Shown here in pieces: positions 1 through 5,555 of a stretch of DNA of 8,288 bases (position 1 is its first letter; every line of letters begins with the position of its first letter). Source of the DNA: Candidatus Krumholzibacteriia bacterium. GTDB lineage: Bacteria; Krumholzibacteriota; Krumholzibacteriia; LZORAL124-64-63. The stretch spans positions 1 to 8,288 of the forward strand of contig JACZKN010000519.1 of assembly GCA_014859985.1 (NCBI GenBank), given 5' to 3'. The notes under the pieces are model-generated. The model ran no database searches, was not told the origin of the DNA, and saw nothing but the letters and a program-made list of their open reading frames with translations. The position numbers were made by a program, and so were the translations under genes.

Positions 1-1
1 C

Positions 2-64
2 GCGGAGAGTTGCCGGGGGGTCATGCGGGATTGGGAGGAAGATGAGGGTCGGGTGGCATACTAG
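2..64 (+). CDS. Possible 3' end of an upstream gene (partial)
   Basis: From base 2 there is an open frame that enters from outside the window and stops at TAG 62-64, giving a 20-residue acidic tail ending in RDWEEDEGRVAY. It would overlap the start of the next gene by 23 bases, which is possible for co-transcribed genes. Nothing in so short a tail identifies a family, and in GC-rich DNA a random open frame of this length is common. This is a weak call that depends on sequence left of the window. Confidence 0.2.
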   Translation, partial: AESCRGVMRDWEEDEGRVAY

Positions 65-734
65 GCGGCACGGCGCACGTGGGATCGCCTGTGCGCTGTC
101 GATCGTCGGGTTCCTTGCCGTCGGCACCGGGCCTGCCGCCCTGCGCGCCGGCGAGTGTGTCGATGCCACCAACCCCAGGGCGATCATCGCCGCCGCGACG
201 GCCGCCCACCCGGACAGCCTCCCGTGGGAATCCCGCTACATCCTGGCCTGCTGCAAGCACCCCCTCGACGGCGTCGCCTGGCGCGCACCCCGGCATCTAC
301 CATCTTGGCGGCTCCTGCGCAACACGCGCCGGGAGATGCGGGACCTGGGGCGCAACCGCGAGCTGGTCGCAGCCCTGGAACAGGTCGCCCGCTCCCGTGA
401 CCCGGTCGTCCGCAACAGCGCCTGTACGGCTCTCGCCCTGTACGGCCGCTCGGCCTACTGCGACAGCATCCACACCCGGCTGATCGGCGAGGAGCAGTAC
501 GTGCTGCTGCTGGCGTTCGTCGGCCACAGCGGCGCCGACGAGGCGGCGATCTCGGCATACCCGCGCGCGGACAATCCCGCCGTGGTCCTCGACGCGGTCT
601 ACTACGCCGGGACCACGGCGGCGGCCGCGTTTATCGTACGGGTCGCGGCCGATCCTGCGAACCCGGTCCTGCAGGAGCGGGCGCGGTGGATGATGGAGCA
701 TCCGATGCCTGTGGAAGCGGCCTGGGAGCTGTGA
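42..734 (+). CDS. Exported HEAT-repeat-like protein, function unknown
   Basis: This 230-residue protein begins with a likely Sec signal peptide: basic residues 8-13 (RRHGAR), a hydrophobic stretch at about 14-35, and a plausible cleavage after ALRA at residue 36. The mature part is alpha-helical. Residues 106-150 contain a segment (DPVVRNSACTALALYG) of the kind found in HEAT or Armadillo repeats, and residues 160-215 (NPAVVLDAVYYAG, then NPVLQERARWMME) look like two further degenerate repeats. Such solenoids usually bind proteins, but no partner is visible here. The mature chain has five cysteines (39, 70, 71, 128, 140). No lipobox is seen. The ATG at 42 is supported by GGGAGG at 33-38, although the 3-base spacing is short and the frame is open to the left edge, so the true start could lie upstream. 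I do not recognise a named family. Confidence 0.7.
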   Translation: MRVGWHTRRHGARGIACALSIVGFLAVGTGPAALRAGECVDATNPRAIIAAATAAHPDSLPWESRYILACCKHPLDGVAWRAPRHLPSWRLLRNTRREMRDLGRNRELVAALEQVARSRDPVVRNSACTALALYGRSAYCDSIHTRLIGEEQYVLLLAFVGHSGADEAAISAYPRADNPAVVLDAVYYAGTTAAAAFIVRVAADPANPVLQERARWMMEHPMPVEAAWEL

Positions 735-742
735 GATCGGTT

Positions 743-769
743 GCCGGCAGCGAAAAAACCGCTTGCGGC
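743..769. other. Imperfect hairpin between the HEAT-like and HNH genes
   Basis: Bases 743-746 (GCCG) pair with 766-769 (CGGC), and 749-752 (AGCG) pair with 760-763 (CGCT), across a 2x2 internal mismatch. The loop is 753-759 (AAAAAAC). It lies just after the stop of the HEAT-like gene and just before the HNH promoter, where a terminator would be expected. No U-run follows on the plus strand, so it is not a standard intrinsic terminator. Confidence 0.25.
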
Positions 770-771
770 CC

Positions 772-800
772 TTGACATTACCACTATATTTCGCTATATT
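772..800 (+). promoter_or_regulatory. Near-consensus sigma-70-type promoter of the HNH gene, overlapping a tandem repeat
   Basis: TTGACA (772-777) is followed after exactly 17 bases by TATATT (795-800), five of six matches to the -10 consensus. Transcription would start near base 807, giving a leader of about 32 bases before the ATG at 839. The stretch is AT-rich in a GC-rich setting. The -10 lies in the second unit of a tandem repeat, CTATATTTCG (784-793) and CTATATTTTCG (794-804), phased one helical turn apart, which is a plausible operator. The promoter rests on sequence match only. Confidence 0.7.
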
Positions 801-804
801 TTCG
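784..804 (+). repeat. Tandem CTATATTTCG repeat in the spacer and -10 region
   Basis: Two adjacent units, CTATATTTCG at 784-793 and CTATATTTTCG at 794-804, differ by one inserted T. They sit on the same face of the helix and span the promoter spacer and -10 box. A protein binding both units would block RNA polymerase, so autoregulation by the downstream DNA-binding protein is possible. That role is inferred. Confidence 0.6.
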
Positions 805-838
805 CCATCGACCTTCCTCCCGGAAATCGAGACCCGCC

Positions 839-1825
839 ATGCTCACCGCCTTCGTCCCCGGCCGCCCGGCCCGCGAGGCCGATGCCGCCTTGAAGTCCGC
901 TTCCAGCGCCGAGGAAACCGCCCGCAAGTGCGCGGTGCTGTGGTTCGGCGAGATCCTCGCGCGCGGGCTGTACCGCGAGTTGGGGTACTCCTCCATGCCG
1001 CAGTATGCCCGCGCCGAACTCGGCTATTCCGAGACGCGCATCGGCGATTTCATGCGCCTGGTGCGCAAACTGGAGCAGCTGCCGGCGGTGAAGGAAGCCC
1101 TGCCCGAAATCGGCTACACCAAGATCCGCGAAATTGTCCAGGTCGCCTCGCCGCGCACGGAGGCGACGTGGGTCGAGGCGGCCCGCAACTCGACGCGGGC
1201 GCAGCTGGAGCAGAAGGTCAAGCGCGTCAAGACCCGGGCGGCGGCCAAGCCTGCGGCCGTGCTGTTCGCACCCCCGGCCGATGAACCGGTGCTGGCTGCG
1301 GAAGTCCCGGTCCGCGTCGCGGTGGAGTTCACCCCCGAGCAGCACGCCCGTTGGGAAGCGCTGTGGGAGCAAGTGCAGAAGCGCGGGGCGACCGGCGACC
1401 GGGCCGAGATGCTGCTGGAGGCGTTGCAATGTCTGGTCTTAAGTAATGACACCACAATAAGTAACGAAGATTCTTTCCCCCGGGGGAAGTCGGATCCAAG
1501 CATCCACATTCATGTCCACCAATGCCCCGACTGCGGCCAAGTCGAGGCGAACGGCCGTCCCCTGGGCCGCGCCGACACCGCCCGCATCCAATGCGACGCC
1601 GTAGTCAGCGCCCCCGGCAAACGTGCCGCGGCCACGATCCCACCCCGCACCCGCCGCGAAGTCCTGGCCCGCGATCGCCACCGCTGCCAGGCGCCCGGGT
1701 GCGGGCGCACGCGCTTCCTGGAGGTCCACCACAAGAGACCGCGGGCCCGTGGCGGCACCCACGAGCCCGCGAACCTGGTCACTCTCTGCGCGTCCTGCCA
1801 CCGCCTCTGGCACGAGCGGCGGTGA
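839..1825 (+). CDS. HNH endonuclease with DUF222-like N-terminal region
   Basis: This 328-residue protein has two parts. Residues 30-135 are helical and resemble the DUF222-type region that precedes HNH domains (GLYRELGYSSMPQYAR, then RLVRKLEQLPAVKEALPE). Residues 270-328 are a complete HNH nuclease with zinc cysteines C283, C288, C317 and C320, histidines H297/H298, N312 and H321. The nuclease set is intact, so DNA cleavage is expected; the target is unknown. Between the parts lies a linker (about 200-222) with AT-rich codons, then an IHIHVHQCPDCG segment that may hold an extra metal-binding knuckle. The ATG at 839 lies about 32 bases after the predicted transcription start. Its Shine-Dalgarno match is poor, which is common in FCB-group bacteria. 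Families of this type are often multicopy and may be mobile, but no transposase or attachment site is seen here. The gene ends 8 bp from the convergent cydB stop. Confidence 0.85.
   Translation: MLTAFVPGRPAREADAALKSASSAEETARKCAVLWFGEILARGLYRELGYSSMPQYARAELGYSETRIGDFMRLVRKLEQLPAVKEALPEIGYTKIREIVQVASPRTEATWVEAARNSTRAQLEQKVKRVKTRAAAKPAAVLFAPPADEPVLAAEVPVRVAVEFTPEQHARWEALWEQVQKRGATGDRAEMLLEALQCLVLSNDTTISNEDSFPRGKSDPSIHIHVHQCPDCGQVEANGRPLGRADTARIQCDAVVSAPGKRAAATIPPRTRREVLARDRHRCQAPGCGRTRFLEVHHKRPRARGGTHEPANLVTLCASCHRLWHERR
1475..1488. repeat. 14-bp perfect palindrome inside the HNH linker
   Basis: TTCCCCCGGGGGAA reads the same on both strands and lies in the AT-rich linker-coding part of the HNH gene, between its DUF222-like and HNH parts. 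It encodes part of the SFPRGK segment. A binding or target role is not shown. Confidence 0.6.
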
Positions 1826-1833
1826 GCGCCCGC

Positions 1834-2859
1834 CTAGTACGACATCGAATCCAGCTCCACCTTGCCCCGGAACACCCGGTAGATGTGGAACGTGTAGCCC
1901 AGGACCAGGGGCATGCCGATGCCCGCGAGGATCAGCATGGTGCGCAGGGTGAGCTGGGAGCTGGCCGCGTTGTACGCCGTCAGGCTGGTGCCCGAGGGGC
2001 CGTTGCCGTGCATCAGCTCCGGGAACATGCCGATGCCCAGCAGCAACAGCAGCAGGAAGATGGACGCGGACGAGGACAGGAAGGCCGCCATCTCGCGACC
2101 CCGGTGCATCTCCCTGGGGATGTTGGCGATCGCGAGCATGCTCGCCACCGGCACCGCGAACAGCCAGGGCGCGGCGCGGAAGGGCTCGGCCAGACGGGGC
2201 ACGTAGAGCAGGGTGGCGAACGTGGTGATGCCGTACATCACCACGAAGAACACGATGCAGGGCCGCACCCAGCCGCGCACGCGGGCGTTCAGCTCGCCGT
2301 CCGTCTTCATCACCAGGTAGATGGCCCCGTGCATCATGAACATGGCCACCACGGTGATGCCCGTCAGCACGGCGTAGGGATGCAGCTGCGCGAGCAGGTC
2401 GCCGCGGTAGCGGAAGTCCGGGCCGATGGGCACGCCCCAGGCCACGTTGCCCATGGCCACGCCGATCAGGAACGACGCCAGCACGCTCGAGACGCAGAAC
2501 GCCCCGTCCCAGAAGGTGCGCCAGCGGGCCGCCGCGCGCAGGCTGCGCACGTGGATCGACACGCCCCGGAAGATCAGCATGAACAGCAGCAGGATGAACG
2601 CCAGGTAGAAGCCGCTGAAGGCCGTGGCGTAGACGTGGGGGAAGGCCGCGAACAGGGCGCCGCCGCCGGTGACCAGCCACACCTGGTTGCCGTCCCAGAA
2701 CGGGCCGATGGCGTTGAAGAACACCCGGCGGTTGTGGTCGCCCGGGGCCAGCAGGTGCAGGGCGCCCACGCCCAGGTCGAAGCCGTCGAGGATGGCGTAG
2801 CCGGTCAGCAGCACGCCCACGATCAGGTACCAGACCACGTTCAGCCAGCTGCCGTCCAT
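1834..2859 (-). CDS. cydB: Cytochrome bd quinol oxidase, subunit II
   Basis: CydB is the second membrane subunit of cytochrome bd and packs against the heme-bearing CydA. The 341-residue product starts MDGSWLNVVWYLIVG and carries the family motifs YAILDGFDLGVG (21-32) and GPFWDGNQVWLVTGGGALF (52-70), followed by many hydrophobic helices up to a YRVFRGKVELDSMSY end. Its length is slightly under that of the E. coli protein (about 379). The ATG at 2859 is chosen because it overlaps the cydA stop as TGATG and has a strong Shine-Dalgarno, AGGGAGG, at 2864-2870. The frame stays open further upstream, but only inside cydA. No small cydX-type gene follows: the stop lies 8 bp from the convergent HNH stop. 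No terminator is visible in that gap. Confidence 0.96.
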   Translation of the reverse strand: MDGSWLNVVWYLIVGVLLTGYAILDGFDLGVGALHLLAPGDHNRRVFFNAIGPFWDGNQVWLVTGGGALFAAFPHVYATAFSGFYLAFILLLFMLIFRGVSIHVRSLRAAARWRTFWDGAFCVSSVLASFLIGVAMGNVAWGVPIGPDFRYRGDLLAQLHPYAVLTGITVVAMFMMHGAIYLVMKTDGELNARVRGWVRPCIVFFVVMYGITTFATLLYVPRLAEPFRAAPWLFAVPVASMLAIANIPREMHRGREMAAFLSSSASIFLLLLLLGIGMFPELMHGNGPSGTSLTAYNAASSQLTLRTMLILAGIGMPLVLGYTFHIYRVFRGKVELDSMSY

Positions 2860-4205
2860 CACGCCTCCCTGCGCAGGTGGCTGAGGTCCTCCTCGAGGGG
2901 ACCCTTGCGCACCTTCTGGTCCAGCAGCACCAGGAACACCACGAACAGCGCCAGGTAGATGATCGTAAAGAGGATCAGCGAGAACAGCACCTGGCCCGGG
3001 GTCAGAGTGTCGCTGACCGCGTCGCTGGTGCGCATCAGGCCCTGCACGATCCAGGGCTGGCGGCCGATCTCGGCGGCGGCCCAGCCCAGCTGGTTCGCGA
3101 GCTGCGGCAGCAGCACGGCCAGCACGTACACCCACAGGAGCTTCCGCGAGCGGAAGAGCGTGCCCCGCCAGGCCAGCAGGCCCCCGCCCCAGGCCAGGGC
3201 GATCAGCGCCATGCCGATGGCCACCATCAGGTGGTAGAGCTGGAACACGGTCTGCACCGGCGGCCGCTCGTCGACCGGGATGTCGTCCAGCCCGGTGACC
3301 ACCGTGGAAGGGTCACCGCCGATCAGCGTGCTCAGCAGGCCGGGGATGCGGATGCCGTGGACGGTCCGGTTCTCCTCGTCGACCCAACCCAGGACGGTCA
3401 GCTCGGCGTTGGCGCCCGACTCGTAGATGCCCTCGAAGGCCGCCAGCTTGGCCGGCTGGTACTCGGCCACGGTGACGGCGCTGCCGTGCCCGCTGACCAG
3501 CTGGGCCACCGACGCCACCATGGCGATGACCAGGCCGATGCGGATGGAGGTCTTGGCGAAGTCCTCGTGCTGCCGCTTGAGCAGGTACCAGGCCCCGGCC
3601 GAGACCACGAAGAGCGCGCCGGCCTGCCAGCAGCCCATCAGGGTGTGGCCCAGGCGGTCCAGGCTCGAGGGGTTCAGCACCATGCCCCAGAAGCTGGTGA
3701 TCTCGGCCCGCGGGCCCACCGGCGTGTCGACGATGTGGTAGGCGGTCGGCGTCTGCATCCAGCTGTTGGCCACCACGATCCACACGGCGCTGAAGTGGGC
3801 GCCCAGGCAGACCATCACCGTGGCGAAGAAGTGCATCCCCCGGCTGACCTTGTCCCAGCCGAAGAGCAGGATCGCCAGGAAACCCGACTCCAGGAAGAAG
3901 GCGAAGATGCCCTCGGCCGCCAGCGGGCCGCCGAACACGTCGCCGACGAAGCGCGAGTAGCGGGCCCAGTTGGTGCCGAACTCGAACTCCATGACGATGC
4001 CCGTGCCCACGCCGAAGGCGAAGATCAGCCCGAAGATGCGCACCCAGAAGCGCGTCAGCTGGTGGTACAGGGGATTGCCCGTGCGCAGGTACAGGCCCTC
4101 CATCACCACCAGGGCGACGCCCAGGCCGATGCTCAGCGGCGGGTACAGGTAGTGGAAGCCGATGGTGACGGCGAACTGGATGCGGGACAGCAGCACCAGG
4201 TCCAT
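2859..4205 (-). CDS. cydA: Cytochrome bd quinol oxidase, subunit I
   Basis: CydA binds three hemes and oxidises quinol while reducing oxygen to water at the cytoplasmic membrane. Most landmark residues can be placed by comparison with E. coli: H18 (H19), E98 and E106 (E99, E107), H187 (H186), M327 (M393) and E379 just before GRQPW (E445). The quinol-site pair K253/E258 lies in PAKLAAFEG (K252/E257). At 448 residues it is well under the 522 of E. coli CydA, so it belongs to the short Q-loop type. One oddity is that the position of E. coli R391, next to heme b558, is H325 here (YHLM against FRIM). The ATG at 4205 has GGAGG at 4214-4218, 8 bases away. It shares base 2859 with cydB. No cydDC assembly genes are in the window. 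Confidence 0.97.
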   Translation of the reverse strand: MDLVLLSRIQFAVTIGFHYLYPPLSIGLGVALVVMEGLYLRTGNPLYHQLTRFWVRIFGLIFAFGVGTGIVMEFEFGTNWARYSRFVGDVFGGPLAAEGIFAFFLESGFLAILLFGWDKVSRGMHFFATVMVCLGAHFSAVWIVVANSWMQTPTAYHIVDTPVGPRAEITSFWGMVLNPSSLDRLGHTLMGCWQAGALFVVSAGAWYLLKRQHEDFAKTSIRIGLVIAMVASVAQLVSGHGSAVTVAEYQPAKLAAFEGIYESGANAELTVLGWVDEENRTVHGIRIPGLLSTLIGGDPSTVVTGLDDIPVDERPPVQTVFQLYHLMVAIGMALIALAWGGGLLAWRGTLFRSRKLLWVYVLAVLLPQLANQLGWAAAEIGRQPWIVQGLMRTSDAVSDTLTPGQVLFSLILFTIIYLALFVVFLVLLDQKVRKGPLEEDLSHLRREA

Positions 4206-4264
4206 GGGGCGAGCCTCCGCCGCCGGCGCCGCGCCTGCCGGACGCGCGGCCGGGGCCGCCCCAA

Positions 4265-4292
4265 TGCATAACCGATCCCGCCGCGATGTAAA
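4265..4292 (-). promoter_or_regulatory. Possible cydAB promoter
   Basis: On the minus strand, TTTACA (4287-4292) is followed after 16 bases by TATGCA (4265-4270). This would start transcription near 4258, about 50 bases before the cydA ATG. The -35 is good (five of six) and the -10 is weak. It lies in the only AT-containing part of the 116-bp gap after the DAHP synthase gene. No clear FNR- or ArcA-type site was found. Confidence 0.35.
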
Positions 4293-4321
4293 GCGAGGAA
4301 ATCGAACCGGAAAGCCCAGCT

Positions 4322-5383
4322 TCAGGCCGGGGTTTGGGCCGCCGCGGCCAGCAGACCCCGCGCCTCCTGCAGCATCGCCACGGTGGTCTCCCAGTCGACG
4401 CAGGCGTCGGTGACCGAGACGCCGTACCGCAGCTGCGACAGGTCCTCGGGGATGGGCTGGTTGCCGGCGCAGAGGTTGCTCTCGATCATCAGCCCGCGGA
4501 TGGAGCGGTTGCCCGCCGCCACCTGGGCGATCACCTCGCGCAGGACCGCGGGCTGGCGCATATGGTCCTTCTCGCTGTTCGCGTGACTACAGTCGACCAT
4601 GACCGCGCCCGAGAGCCGCGCCTGCTCCAGCTTGGCCGCGGTGGCGGCGACGTCGCCGGCCGAGTAGTTGGGCCGGCCTCCGCCGCCGCGCAGCACGATG
4701 TGCACGTGGGGGTTGCCGGTGGTGCGCACGATGCAGTTGCGCCCGTCGCGGTTGATGCCCAGGAAGCTGTGGGGCAGGCCCGCCGCCTTCATGGCGTCCA
4801 GCGCGATCTGCAGGTTGCCGTCGGTGCCGTTCTTGAAGCCCACCGGGAACGACAGCCCGCTGGCCATCTCCCGGTGCAGCTGCGACTCGGTGGTGCGGGC
4901 GCCGATGGCGCCCCAGGTGACCAGGTCGGCCAGGTACTCGGGGGTGATGGTGTCGAGCATCTCGCCCGCGACCGGCACGCCCGCCTTGTTGATCTCGCAG
5001 AGCAGCCGCCGGGCGATGCCCAGGCCCTTGCTGATCTCGTGGCTGCCGTTGAGGTCCGGGTCGTTGATCAGGCCCTTCCAGCCCACGGTGGTGCGCGGCT
5101 TCTCGAAGTACACGCGCATGACCAGGAAGAGCCGGTCCGTTACCTCGCGCGCCAGGACGGCCAGGCGGCGCGCATACTCGATGGCCGCCTCCGGGTCGTG
5201 GATCGAGCAGGGGCCGACCACCACCATCAGGCGCGGATCCTCGCCGCGCAGGATGGCCTTGACCGTGCCGCGGGAGGTGGTGACGAACTGCGCCGTCTCG
5301 GCGGTCAAAGGAAAGACCTGCCGCAGCTCCGCCGGCGCGATCAGCGGCGTCAGGCTCAGGATGTTCAGGTTGTCGGTGCGCAT
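4322..5383 (-). CDS. aroG: 3-deoxy-7-phosphoheptulonate (DAHP) synthase, type I (AroG/AroF-like)
   Basis: This cytoplasmic enzyme condenses phosphoenolpyruvate with erythrose 4-phosphate, the first step of the shikimate pathway. The 353-residue protein aligns almost without gaps to E. coli AroG (350 residues). Metal ligands are C59 (GPCSIHDP), H267 (DCSHANS), E301 (MIESNL) and D326 (SVTDAC). Substrate-binding residues R90 and K95 lie in the MRVYFEKPRTT block, and GARTTES and GFKNGTDGN are intact. The N-terminal extension used for feedback control in the AroF/AroG/AroH group is present, and S178 matches AroG S180, but which aromatic amino acid inhibits it cannot be told. The symbol stands for the family, not a specific isozyme. 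The ATG at 5383 has AAGGGA about 8 bases upstream. Gaps of 116 bp to cydA and 172 bp to the protease suggest its own transcript, and no other aromatic pathway gene is adjacent. Confidence 0.95.
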   Translation of the reverse strand: MRTDNLNILSLTPLIAPAELRQVFPLTAETAQFVTTSRGTVKAILRGEDPRLMVVVGPCSIHDPEAAIEYARRLAVLAREVTDRLFLVMRVYFEKPRTTVGWKGLINDPDLNGSHEISKGLGIARRLLCEINKAGVPVAGEMLDTITPEYLADLVTWGAIGARTTESQLHREMASGLSFPVGFKNGTDGNLQIALDAMKAAGLPHSFLGINRDGRNCIVRTTGNPHVHIVLRGGGGRPNYSAGDVAATAAKLEQARLSGAVMVDCSHANSEKDHMRQPAVLREVIAQVAAGNRSIRGLMIESNLCAGNQPIPEDLSQLRYGVSVTDACVDWETTVAMLQEARGLLAAAAQTPA

Positions 5384-5512
5384 GCTCCGGATCCCTTCGG
5401 GCGTTGAGGCGCCGCCGCAGGTGGCGGGCGCGGCAGGACGGACGGGTTCGTCCCGTTATCGGCCGTCTTCCCCGGACAATCAGGAGTTTTTGCGTCTTTT
5501 CCGCAAGGGGAA

Positions 5513-5540
5513 GGGGCGGCGGCAGTTGTGCCGCCGCCCC
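5513..5540 (-). terminator. Strong hairpin after the protease gene, possible terminator
   Basis: GGGGCGGCGGCA (5513-5524) and TGCCGCCGCCCC (5529-5540) form a perfect 12-bp stem with a 4-base GTTG loop, beginning 15 bases past the protease stop. The place and strength suit a transcript end. The bases that follow on the minus strand (TTCCCCTTGCGG) do not form a clear U-run, so intrinsic termination is uncertain and 3'-end protection is an alternative. Confidence 0.5.
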
Positions 5541-5555
5541 CGGAAGGCGGAGAAT

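Noticed and set aside
784..804. Possible start of a CRISPR-like or larger repeat array
   Set aside because: There are only two short adjacent units with no spacers and no further copies nearby.
1740..1771. Stem CGCGGGC/GCCCGCG with inner GTGG/CCAC near the end of the HNH gene, a possible terminator for cydB
   Set aside because: It lies in the conserved HNH motif coding region (RARGGTHEPAN) and has no U-run on the minus strand, so coding constraint and GC content explain it.
1522..2958. Plus-strand open frame of 478 codons across the HNH 3' end and cydB
   Set aside because: The composition is rich in His, Gln, Arg and Glu and it is antisense to clear cydB and cydA. It is a shadow frame.
2877..4271. 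Plus-strand open frame opposite cydA
   Set aside because: Antisense to a cydA with almost all family residues intact; repetitive His/Gln/Glu/Asp composition and no recognisable domain.
2859..5383. DAHP synthase and cydAB as one functional operon
   Set aside because: A 116-bp gap with a possible separate promoter lies between them, and they share no pathway. Same-strand adjacency alone is weak evidence.
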